A stretch of DNA of 6,144 nt from Pseudomonadota bacterium (GTDB taxonomy: Bacteria > Pseudomonadota > Alphaproteobacteria > Ferrovibrionales > Ferrovibrionaceae): positions 12,700-18,843 of the forward strand of contig JAJYTL010000024.1 in the NCBI GenBank assembly GCA_021793055.1, read 5' to 3'. Each line of letters opens with the position of its first letter. Positions within the stretch are counted from its first letter, which is position 1. A program made the translations under genes and the position numbers. The notes under the pieces were generated by a model. The model was not told the DNA's origin. It ran no database searches and saw only the letters and a program-made list of their open reading frames with translations. Shown in pieces: positions 1 through 5,818 of the stretch.

Positions 1-249
1 GACGTCATCGAGCAGATCATGTGCTATCTCGCGGTTGACCTCGATGCGGTCGCCCGCGCGCACGGACGGACGGCGGCGGATTTGTCGACGCCCGCGCTCG
101 AAAGCCTGGCCGCCGACGGTTTGATCGCGCGCGACGGGGCGCGGCTCAAGGTGACGAAGCAGGGACGTCCCTTCCTCCGTTCCGTCGCCGCCGCCTTCGA
201 CAGCTATATCGGCGGTGCCGGCGGCGGCCGCCACAGCCAGGGCGTCTAG
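1..249 (+). CDS. hemN: Oxygen-independent coproporphyrinogen III oxidase HemN, C-terminal end (5' truncated by window)
   Basis: The reading frame is open from base 1 (DVIEQIMCYLAVDL...) to a TAG at 247-249, giving the last 82 residues of a longer protein. It reads as the C-terminal winged-helix region of HemN, the radical-SAM enzyme that decarboxylates coproporphyrinogen III to protoporphyrinogen IX in anaerobic heme synthesis. Family-typical marks are the 'VIEQIMC' helix, 'LAADGLIARDGARLKVTKQGR' and the closing 'GRPFLRSVAAAFDSYI'. The latter two match HemN proper better than HemW. The [4Fe-4S] CxxxCxxC motif and the catalytic core lie outside the window. The internal ATG at 19 is not a likely start, because the conserved sequence extends upstream of it. 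The last 12 residues (glycine-rich, ending GGGRHSQGV) are an unconserved tail. The next gene is convergent. Confidence 0.88.
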   Translation, partial: DVIEQIMCYLAVDLDAVARAHGRTAADLSTPALESLAADGLIARDGARLKVTKQGRPFLRSVAAAFDSYIGGAGGGRHSQGV

Positions 250-258
250 GTCGCGCCA

Positions 259-278
259 GTCGGCGGGACGACGCCGAC
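259..278 (+). terminator. Possible hairpin terminator after hemN
   Basis: A perfect 7-bp inverted repeat (GTCGGCG at 259-265, CGCCGAC at 272-278) with a 6-nt loop starts 10 nt after the hemN stop codon. No U-run follows directly. A pyrimidine-rich stretch (TTCCCTTTCTTCT) begins about 20 nt further on, so it is not a textbook intrinsic terminator. It lies in the ~100-bp gap between two convergent genes, where a terminator is expected. Confidence 0.4.
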
Positions 279-350
279 AACCCAGTCCTAAGATCGTTCC
301 CTTTCTTCTGCGCGGTCGCCACCGGCGCCCTTGCCGCTCGGGATCATGTT

Positions 351-1478
351 TTAGGCGAGTGTGAGCCGGCCGGCCGACGTTGCCGCGATATGGGTACCGA
401 AGTGCGCGCTTTCGCGATCGAGCGTGGTTCGCAGCCATGCGACATCGGCAGGCGCGGCGGCGGCCAGCCGAAACCCGCGGATCTGTAGCGGCGTCATTTC
501 CAGGCCGAGCAGGGTTCCGCTGGCGGGATCGATATCGGCGAAATACATCAGGCTCAGATCGCCGCGGAATTCCTCTTCGCCCCGGATGCCCTCGTAGTCG
601 TTCAGGAAGTCGCCGCAGCCATAGAGGATCAGGCGATTCTTGAACACTTCGATGGCCTTGGCATGGTGCGAGGAATGGCCGTGCACGATCGAGACGCCGG
701 CCTTGTCGATCAGATCGTGGGCGAATTGGCGCTCGGCCGGCGCGATCGCGTAGCCCCAGTTCGGCCCCCAATGGATCGAGACGATGACGACGTCGCCGGG
801 CCGAGCGTGCCGTGCCACGCCCGCGGCGATGTCGCCGACCGTGGCGTCGGAAAGCGCTTCGACGACATTGACGCCGCAGGCTGCTTGCGTCGCCTCCCAG
901 CCGGTGGGTGTGCCGCTCGTGGTCGCGGCGAGGGCAAAGACGATGACCTGGCCCTTGCCATCGGTTTGAAGGATCGCGGGTCGCATGGCCTCGTCGCGGT
1001 CGCCGCCGGCGCCGACGGCGGCGATGCCGAGGCGGCGGAGCGTCGCGAGCGTCTCGCGTAGGCCGGCCGCGCCCCAATCGACAACGTGGTTGTTGGCCAA
1101 GACGCAGCAATCGATGCCGGCGGCGCGCAAGCATTCCGCGTTCTCCGGGCTCATGCGGTAGTTGATTCCTTTCGGCCGATGAGCCCCGCTCCGCGTGACG
1201 CTGGTCTCGAGATTGACGATGCGAAGGTCGGGCGCCATGCGCCGCCATTCCGCGAGGGCGGCGCCCCAGACGTAAGCGAAATCCGCCGGTCGTGGGATCG
1301 GCCCGTGCGCGCTCTCGGCGAGCGCGACATAGTCGAGTGCGGAATGTGCGTAAGGCTCGTAGAGCATAGGCGGGCAGGGATGGGGGAGAATTTGGTCGAT
1401 GCCGCGCCCCGTCATCACGTCGCCGCAAAGAAAGACGCGGAGCGTCGCGCGGCGCTCCGCGGCGGCACCGTGGCTCAT
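351..1478 (-). CDS. CapA-family (PGA_cap) metallophosphatase-like protein
   Basis: A 375-residue protein of the CapA/PgsA family, which has a calcineurin-like metal-dependent phosphatase fold. CapA was first known from poly-gamma-glutamate capsule synthesis, but most members have no established substrate. The family motifs occur in order: 'FLCGDVMTGRG' (GD at 19-20), 'VNLETS' (89-91), 'ANNHVVDWG' (NNH 129-131), 'VSIHWG' (H236), 'VHGHSSHH' (H267, H269) and 'LYGCGDFLNDYE' (GD 289-290). These are the expected metal and phosphate ligands. No signal peptide or membrane segment is seen, unlike membrane-anchored CapA, so a cytosolic location is likely. The frame is open up to 1769, but that part lies antiparallel-free within the PEBP gene in another frame and is Arg-rich nonsense. 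The chosen ATG at 1476-1478 overlaps the PEBP stop as ATGA and has GGAG at 1489-1492, 10 nt upstream. Function in this organism is unknown; a role in capsule synthesis is not supported by the neighbours. Confidence 0.85.
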   Translation of the reverse strand: MSHGAAAERRATLRVFLCGDVMTGRGIDQILPHPCPPMLYEPYAHSALDYVALAESAHGPIPRPADFAYVWGAALAEWRRMAPDLRIVNLETSVTRSGAHRPKGINYRMSPENAECLRAAGIDCCVLANNHVVDWGAAGLRETLATLRRLGIAAVGAGGDRDEAMRPAILQTDGKGQVIVFALAATTSGTPTGWEATQAACGVNVVEALSDATVGDIAAGVARHARPGDVVIVSIHWGPNWGYAIAPAERQFAHDLIDKAGVSIVHGHSSHHAKAIEVFKNRLILYGCGDFLNDYEGIRGEEEFRGDLSLMYFADIDPASGTLLGLEMTPLQIRGFRLAAAAPADVAWLRTTLDRESAHFGTHIAATSAGRLTLA

Positions 1479-1930
1479 CGCTGGTAGACTCCGATTAGCG
1501 TCGCCTCGGCGATAAGGTGTTGGCGCGCCGCCTGTTCGACCTCGCGGCAGGAGGCGCCGCGCCGCATCCCGAGCGCGGCGACGTCGAGCGCCAGCAGGCG
1601 GAAATGGTAACGATGCGGGCCATGGCCGGGCGGCGGGCAGGGGCCGCCATAGCCGGGCTTGCGAAAATCGTTCACCGCCTGACGCAGCCCGCCGCCGTCG
1701 CGTCCGGCCGCGTCCTCCGGCAGCGAGCGGCGGTCGGCGGCGATGTCGTAAACCGCCCAGTGATGCCAAGTGCCGGCCGGCGCGTCAGGATCGTCGCAGA
1801 GCAGCACCAGGCTTCGCGTCGCGGCCGGGACAGCGTCCCATTGCAGCGGCGGGGAAAGGTTCGCGCCATCGCAGGTGTGGTGCTCGGGGATCGGTTTTCC
1901 ATCGGCGAAAGCGCCCGAAGTCAGTCGCAT
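1475..1930 (-). CDS. YbhB/YbcL-type PEBP (Raf kinase inhibitor-like) protein
   Basis: A 151-residue phosphatidylethanolamine-binding-protein-like protein of the bacterial YbhB/YbcL type. The ligand-pocket motifs are 'CDDPDAPAGTWHHWAVYDI' (DPDAP 47-51, HW 57-58), 'KPGYGGPCPPPG' (GYGGP 93-97) and 'HRYHFRLLALD' (106-114). The length is normal for the family. No signal peptide is seen, so it is probably cytosolic. Bacterial homologues have no settled biochemical role; small-anion or lipid-headgroup binding is inferred from the fold. The ATG at 1928-1930 is preferred over the upstream ATG at 1972 because AAGGGAG (1938-1944 on the opposite strand) lies 7 nt before it and because homology starts at 'MRLTSGAF'. 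Its TGA overlaps the ATG of the CapA-like gene by 4 nt (ATGA), which suggests translational coupling and a shared transcript. Confidence 0.9.
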   Translation of the reverse strand: MRLTSGAFADGKPIPEHHTCDGANLSPPLQWDAVPAATRSLVLLCDDPDAPAGTWHHWAVYDIAADRRSLPEDAAGRDGGGLRQAVNDFRKPGYGGPCPPPGHGPHRYHFRLLALDVAALGMRRGASCREVEQAARQHLIAEATLIGVYQR

Positions 1931-1984
1931 TGCCGCGCTCCCTTGACCATGGACATCCGCCTTAGAATGCACATCGGCTAGCGC

Positions 1985-2010
1985 CGGGAATTGACCCGAG
2001 TCAATTGCCG
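1985..2010. promoter_or_regulatory. Palindrome (AATTGAC-4-GTCAATT) upstream of the PEBP gene
   Basis: A perfect 7-bp dyad, AATTGAC (1989-1995) and GTCAATT (2000-2006), is separated by CCGA. After one G/G mismatch it continues for three more pairs (CGG at 1985-1987 with CCG at 2008-2010). It lies 55-80 nt upstream of the PEBP start codon and just after the broken ATP-grasp frame. It is AT-rich in a GC-rich setting and no T-run follows it on the minus strand. This favours an operator or promoter element over a terminator. A TTGACT within it (minus strand) could be a -35 box, but no good -10 box was found at the right spacing. Confidence 0.4.
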
Positions 2011-2027
2011 ATGTTCGGGGCCGGCGC

Positions 2028-3089
2028 CTATCCGGCCCAGGGCGGGCGCGGAATCATGCGATAGGCCTCGCGCAGCGCCTCCGACCAGCGCTCGCGGATC
2101 ATGTCCGGCACGAAGGGATAGATCGATTTGTCGTCGGCGATGCCGGCGCCCGGCGCGTTAGCGAGCGTCACGTTGCCGGCGCGATAGGCCATGAGCAGGA
2201 CGGGAACGCCGAGCAGCGAGTCTGGCCGGAAGGAAAGCGGGTCGAGGTAATCGTCGTCGAGTCGGCGATAGATCACGTCGACCCGCCGCGGCCCTTCGGT
2301 GGTGCGCATATAGGGCACGTTGGCGTCGACGAAAAGGTCGGGTCCCTCGACCAATTCGATGCCCATCTCGTTGGCGAGGAAGGAGTGCTCCTAATAGGCG
2401 CTGTTGGCCGATCCCGGCGTGAGGAGCACGATCATCGGATTGCGGTTGCAATGGACGGGCGCCACCGAGCGCAGGGTTTTCCACAGCTCCTCGGGGTAAT
2501 GCGACACCGGGGCGACGCGATGGTTGGTGACAAGCTCGGGGAAGAGACGCATCATCGCCTCGCGATTCTCCAGCATGTAGGAGACGCCGGACGGCGTGCG
2601 GCAATTGTCCTCCAGTACGTAGAAATCGCGCGGACCGACGCGCACGACGTCGATGCCGGAGACGTGGGCATAGACCGCCTGCGCCGGATCGAAGCCCTGC
2701 ATCTCGGGCCGGAAGCTCTCGTTGCCGAGCACGACCAATGCGGGCATGCGGCCGGCGCGAAGGATCTCGCGCTCGTGATAGACGTCGTGGATGAAGGCGT
2801 TCAACGCGCGCACCCGCTGCGTCAGGCCGCGCGACAGAAGCGCCCATTCGGCGGCGTCGAGGACGCGCGGGATGATGTCGAAGGGGATCATGCGCTCGGG
2901 ATCGCCGCCTTCGGCATAGACCGCGAAGGTGATGCCGATGCGGTTGAAGAGGATTTCCGCTTCGCGATGTTTCATCGCCAGGAATTCCGAAGGCGCGGCT
3001 TCCAGCCAGCGGCGGATCTCGGCGTATTGCGGTGCCGGGCCTTCCGGTCCGCCCATTTCATCGAAGGCGCGCGCCGCCGTTACGTTCAT
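2028..3089 (-). pseudogene. Circularly permuted ATP-grasp protein (DUF404/DUF407 family), broken by an in-frame amber codon and C-terminal loss
   Basis: The frame starts at ATG 3087-3089, with GGGAG at 3099-3103 placed 9 nt upstream, and reads as a clear member of the CP_ATPgrasp family (peptide-ligase-like, usually about 470-480 aa). Recognisable blocks are 'RIGITFAVYAEGGDPERMIPFDIIPR' (50-75), 'VLEDNCRTPSGVSYMLENR' (158-176) and 'VLLTPGSANSAY' (221-232). Codon 233 is TAG (2391-2393). The same frame then continues without a shift through 'EHSFLANEMGIELVEGPDLFV', 'YMRTTEG', 'RRVDVIYRRLDDDYLDPLSFRPDSLLGVP', 'AGNVTLANAPGAGIADDKSIYPFVPDMI' and on to TAG at 2028-2030. Homologues usually have an aromatic residue at the amber position (from memory). 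After 'PDMIR' the sequence leaves the family: about 23 unrelated residues end the frame and the C-terminal ~120 residues, including the Gly-rich ATP-binding segment, are missing. No other frame down to 1931 restores them. Reinitiation at ATG 2364-2366 is possible but would give only a 112-aa fragment. The family usually sits beside alpha-E (DUF403) and transglutaminase-like genes, which are absent here. Confidence 0.85.
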
Positions 3090-3180
3090 GGGTCTCGTCT
3101 CCCGCGCCGGCCGGGCCTTTGCCGGCGAGCGGCATATCGATAGCCGAGAGCAGGCACGGCCTGTGCCATTATCGGCCGGC

Positions 3181-3258
3181 GGCGGCGGTTGCCTCAGGCG
3201 CCATGGGATAGCCGCGGCATGGCGCCTGGACGGCGGGTGTGGCGGGCGGCGGTTGCCT
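3181..3258. repeat. 14-bp direct repeat GGCGGCGGTTGCCT
   Basis: The same 14 bases occur at 3181-3194 and 3245-3258, 64 bp apart start to start, and flank the strong inverted repeat at 3195-3228. The sequence is partly low-complexity (GGC repeats), but the non-repetitive half GGTTGCCT is also shared. It may be a pair of regulator-binding half-sites or a small duplication. Confidence 0.5.
3195..3228. promoter_or_regulatory. 11-bp perfect inverted repeat in the divergent intergenic region
   Basis: CAGGCGCCATG (3195-3205) and CATGGCGCCTG (3218-3228) are exact reverse complements separated by 12 nt. No T-run follows on either strand. The position between two divergent units and the near 2-turn centre spacing (23 bp) would suit a dimeric regulator's operator. 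A transcribed hairpin in the leader of the minus-strand gene is the alternative. The binding protein is unknown. Confidence 0.45.
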
Positions 3259-3273
3259 ATATTTTAGGCTAAC
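3252..3273. promoter_or_regulatory. AT-rich bulged hairpin GTTGCCTA/TAGGC(T)AAC
   Basis: GTTGCCTA (3252-3259) pairs with TAGGC-T-AAC (3265-3273) with one bulged T, around the loop TATTT. It contains TATATT (3258-3263) on the plus strand and TAAAAT on the minus strand, either of which could serve as a -10 box. No good -35 box lies 16-18 nt upstream of either. It partly overlaps the second copy of the 14-bp direct repeat. A promoter role is tentative. Confidence 0.25.
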
Positions 3274-3545
3274 GGCGCGCGACTTGCTTGTCTTCCGCGG
3301 TCATCCGGCACCGGGGGCAGCAGGTTTGGCTTGCGGCCGGGTCCGGCACGGTCGGGGCGCTGGCGTCGAAGCCCCGTCGATACTAACATGCGGCGCCGAT
3401 CCCGCCTGCGCCACGCGATCATGAACACCCCAGCTGAGCGATCTCCAACGTCCAAACCAGCCCCGGCGATGCCGACGTCGCGGCGGCTGCCGGGACCACG
3501 GTCTCTGGCCGCCGGGCGCTGCTAAGCCGAATTGGATTTCCGCCT

Positions 3546-3566
3546 CGCCGCGCCGGCCGCGCGGCG
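3546..3566 (+). promoter_or_regulatory. GC hairpin in the leader, just before the ribosome binding site
   Basis: CGCCGCGC (3546-3553) and GCGCGGCG (3559-3566) form a perfect 8-bp stem with a 5-nt loop. The stem ends 10 nt before the Shine-Dalgarno AGAGGA (3577-3582) of the dehydratase-like gene. It could affect translation or mRNA stability. Because the local sequence is nearly pure G/C, chance is a real alternative. Confidence 0.3.
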
Positions 3567-3588
3567 CCCATCCGCTAGAGGAATGAAG

Positions 3589-5022
3589 ATGTCGACGAAC
3601 CTGCTTTCGAAGGACCACATCGACGCGATCGCCGCCCGGACCGAGCGGCAAACCGCGACGCTCGGCGAACTGGTCGCGCTCGCGGAGGAATTGAAGCTGC
3701 CCCTCAGCCAAGTCGTCGTCGGCGAGGCCATGGTGCGCGAGCAAAAGACCTATGAAGCGGTCATCGACGCGTGCTTCGCCGCCTTCGAGCATAATCTGCG
3801 GGCGTTGGACAAAGGGCTCGTCGACGGCAACAGCTTCGTGCTCGGAACCGTCGCGACCGATCTCGCGCGGCAGGAGCGCGGCACCCTGATCGACGACGAA
3901 CTCATCGATCGCGCGCTGGTCTATACGTTGGCCGCCGAGGTCGGCAACCACGAGGTCGGATTGCGGCCCTGCGCCGGGACCGGCGATTCCTGCCCTTATA
4001 CCGGGCTGCTCAAGGCGCTGCTCGAAACCGGGGTCGAGCCGGAGCGGGTGCGCCTGACCTCGGCGCTGATCTTGAAGGTCGGGAGCGTCTTCCGCGCCGG
4101 CAAGGTCACCACCGGCTGCAACATGGAGGGCTACGGCGCCGGATCGGCCGCGACGGCGGCGGCGCTGACCGATCTCCGCGGCGGCTCCGCGAGCCAGGTC
4201 GCAAAGGCGATGATCCTCGCGATCTCGCCGACCCTGGGCGTGCCCTGCACGCCGCGCGTGGTCACGCGCGGCCTGTGCGCCACCCATATCGGCGGCGCCA
4301 TCCTGGTCGGTAATCTGGCCTCGAAGCTGGTGCTCAAGAGCACCCTGCCGGTCGATATCGACGTCGACGTCATGATCGCTATGGCGGCCCGCATCCATCG
4401 TGAGGCGGCGCCGGCGATCACCGCCGTGAACGTCAAATACCTCAAGCCTTATTTCAAGAAGCGCGCGCAGGTGGAGGCGCTGCTCGATCCCGGCTTGGCC
4501 GGCAAGGACGCCAGCGTGGCGGACGAGGTTCTGGTCGAGGCGCGGGAGGAGCTTCGCCAGATGATGGCGGCAAGCCGCCCGCTGACGCAGACGCTGGGCG
4601 ACGTCGTGGTGGGCGGCAGCTCGATCGCCGTCGGCTCGCCGACCAACATGGCGCGCATCGCGCATGCCCTCAAGCGGGGGCGGATCGCCAGGATCGAGAT
4701 CGAGCTGACGAAGGACCTCTACTCCCGGCGCGCCATCAATGTGCCGGCGATTCTGATGGGGGCGGTTTTCGGGTCGCATACCTCGGACGGCGACATGTAC
4801 GCCAAGGTGATGGAGACGCCCGAAGTGCGCGCGATCGATATCTCGCTGAAAGAGATCGCCGAGCCCGAGGTTCAGCGAATCCGCATCCTGACGGACGAGG
4901 GATCGGTGTGGCTGGATTCGCGTAACCGCGGCGGCGCGCGCGTTTGCGTCGTCGATGCCGAACCCTCGCGCGGGGAGGCGATCGCCGCGGCGCGCAGCCT
5001 CGGCATCCAGATCGTCGATTGA
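3589..5022 (+). CDS. Iron-sulfur L-serine dehydratase alpha-like protein with a C-terminal extension
   Basis: A 477-residue protein whose region ~10-285 resembles the SDH_alpha fold of [4Fe-4S] L-serine dehydratases, which convert serine to pyruvate plus ammonia. Matching features are 'RPCAGTGDSCPYTGLLKAL' (127-143, compare PTAGSCG), 'TTGCNMEGYGAGSAATAAAL' (175-193, compare GCqaEvGvAsAMaAa), 'LGVPCTPRVVTRGLC' (216-230) and the helices after it. C177, C220 and C230 are the best cluster-ligand candidates. The usual 'PCIERN' motif is altered to 'GLCATH', so the substrate may differ. Residues ~335-477 ('GGSSIAVGSPTNMARIA', 'IEIELTKDLYS', 'SRNRGGARVCVVD') resemble an SDH_beta-type domain placed after, not before, alpha; this is an inference. 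The chain ends in VD, without the terminal Cys seen in standard SdaA-type enzymes. The start at 3589 is chosen over 3583 and 3532 because AGAGGA (3577-3582) lies 6 nt upstream. The gene is followed after 60 nt by the RraA-family gene, probably on the same transcript. The family call is fairly secure; the substrate is unknown. Confidence 0.72.
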   Translation: MSTNLLSKDHIDAIAARTERQTATLGELVALAEELKLPLSQVVVGEAMVREQKTYEAVIDACFAAFEHNLRALDKGLVDGNSFVLGTVATDLARQERGTLIDDELIDRALVYTLAAEVGNHEVGLRPCAGTGDSCPYTGLLKALLETGVEPERVRLTSALILKVGSVFRAGKVTTGCNMEGYGAGSAATAAALTDLRGGSASQVAKAMILAISPTLGVPCTPRVVTRGLCATHIGGAILVGNLASKLVLKSTLPVDIDVDVMIAMAARIHREAAPAITAVNVKYLKPYFKKRAQVEALLDPGLAGKDASVADEVLVEAREELRQMMAASRPLTQTLGDVVVGGSSIAVGSPTNMARIAHALKRGRIARIEIELTKDLYSRRAINVPAILMGAVFGSHTSDGDMYAKVMETPEVRAIDISLKEIAEPEVQRIRILTDEGSVWLDSRNRGGARVCVVDAEPSRGEAIAAARSLGIQIVD

Positions 5023-5027
5023 AATCA

Positions 5028-5045
5028 CGCGCCGGCGGCGGCGCG
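5028..5045 (+). other. Intercistronic GC hairpin
   Basis: CGCGCCG (5028-5034) and CGGCGCG (5039-5045) form a perfect 7-bp stem with loop GCGG, starting 5 nt after the dehydratase-like stop codon. Only three T follow (5048-5050), so it is a weak terminator at best. It could be an attenuator or an mRNA-processing/stability element within the operon. High local GC makes chance possible. Confidence 0.3.
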
Positions 5046-5082
5046 GCTTTGGGAAGCACTTGCCGAAAGGAATGGATGGTTT

Positions 5083-5754
5083 ATGGATCAGAGTACGTTC
5101 GACCTTCGCTATCGTGGCCGATTGCACCGGCTGTCGACGACCAACCTGTCCGATGCCTTGGATATTATCGGTTCCTCGGGGGCGGTGATCGGCATCCGGC
5201 CGATGTTCGAGTGTGCCAAGGTGGTCGGCCGCGCGGTGACGATCAAGATCACGGCTGCCGGGCCGGTGCGCTCGAGCCGGCATTTGGGCGTCGAGGCCAT
5301 CGCCGCCGCCGAGCCCGGTGATATCATCGTGATCGACAACCACGGCGATGTCCGCAACAACTGCTGGGGCGAAGTGCTGTCCTGCGCCGCCAAGGTCAAA
5401 GGCGTTTCGGCGGTGGTGGTGGACGGGGCGGTGCGCGATCTCGACATCTGCCAGGAAATGGCCTTCCCGGTCTACGCGCGCGGCGCGGTGCCGATCACGG
5501 CGCGCGGCCGCATCACGCAGGAGGCCTATAACTGCCTGGTCCGCATCGGCGACGTGCAAGTGCGCCCGGGCGATATCATCGTCGCCGACGTCAACGGCGT
5601 CGTCGTCATCGGCTCGGAAAAGCTGGACGAGGTGATCGAACAGGCCGAGGCCCTGATGGACAAGGAAGAGAGGATGAAGGCCGATCTCCTCGCCGGCATG
5701 GACGTGCTCGCGGTCGATGCCAAGTACAACTACGAAGGCATGCTGAAGAAATAG
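5083..5754 (+). CDS. RraA/HMG-aldolase family protein (possible 2-oxo-acid aldolase/decarboxylase)
   Basis: A 223-residue member of the RraA-like superfamily, which includes class II HMG/CHA aldolases and oxaloacetate decarboxylases. Those enzymes cleave 4-hydroxy-2-oxo acids to pyruvate using a divalent metal. Marks are 'LSTTNLSDALD' (17-27), 'GRAVTIK' (49-55), 'AEPGDIIVIDNHGD' (76-89), 'WGEVLSCAAKVKGVSAVVVDGAVRDLD' (95-121; G96-E97, R118 and D119 as substrate/metal residues) and 'RPGDIIVADVNGVVVI' (161-176). The C-terminal helical extension to 223 residues fits aldolases rather than the ~160-aa RNase E inhibitor RraA. It is soluble, with no signal peptide. ATG 5083-5085 is preceded by AAGGA (5067-5071), 11 nt upstream. 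The ATG at 5072 is out of frame. It lies 60 nt after the dehydratase-like gene on the same strand, consistent with a two-step pathway through a 2-oxo acid. RNase E regulation is unlikely, and the substrate cannot be read from sequence. Confidence 0.85.
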   Translation: MDQSTFDLRYRGRLHRLSTTNLSDALDIIGSSGAVIGIRPMFECAKVVGRAVTIKITAAGPVRSSRHLGVEAIAAAEPGDIIVIDNHGDVRNNCWGEVLSCAAKVKGVSAVVVDGAVRDLDICQEMAFPVYARGAVPITARGRITQEAYNCLVRIGDVQVRPGDIIVADVNGVVVIGSEKLDEVIEQAEALMDKEERMKADLLAGMDVLAVDAKYNYEGMLKK

Positions 5755-5818
5755 CCGGACCGCTCCGCCGCGGCGCGCCAACCGCCGCCCGCGAGGCGCA
5801 AAGGGAATGCCCCGGTCG

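Larger units (their letters stand above)
3090..3588. other. Divergent intergenic region (~500 bp) with several dyads, no convincing gene
   Basis: This is the gap between the leftward ATP-grasp remnant and the rightward dehydratase-like gene. Open frames inside it are short and Arg/Pro-rich, with no recognisable domain. It should contain promoters in both directions, but no clear -35/-10 pair was found by eye. It does contain small inverted repeats (GGCAC/GTGCC at 3153-3167; CGGGGC/GCCCCG at 3353-3376), the larger elements listed separately, and an isolated AT-rich patch at 3258-3266. Bases 3275-3540 show nothing else that can be named. Confidence 0.6.

Noticed and set aside
1479..1769. N-terminal extension of the CapA-like frame
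   Set aside because: The extra 97 residues are Arg/Pro-rich, overlap the well-supported PEBP gene in another frame, and lack homology. The ATGA start at 1478 with GGAG fits better.
2364..2366. ATG after the amber codon as the start of a separate 112-aa gene
   Set aside because: The family sequence continues upstream of it to the stop codon, no good ribosome binding site was seen, and the fragment lacks a complete domain.
2391..2393. Amber codon as a pyrrolysine site
   Set aside because: There is no supporting tRNA or PylS in view. The gene is also truncated at its C-terminus, so plain gene decay is the simpler explanation.
2158..3143. Long open frames overlapping the ATP-grasp gene (2158-2847 minus, 2385-3143 plus)
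   Set aside because: They are compositional shadows. The 2028-3089 frame holds all recognisable family motifs on both sides of the amber codon.
3331..3525. Small plus-strand frame of 64 codons in the divergent intergenic region
   Set aside because: The composition is Arg/Pro/Ser-rich, there is no ribosome binding site, and no motif was recognised.
5083..5754. RraA as an RNase E activity regulator
   Set aside because: The 223-aa length, the C-terminal extension, the GE and GAVRD motifs and the metabolic neighbour fit the aldolase/decarboxylase branch better.
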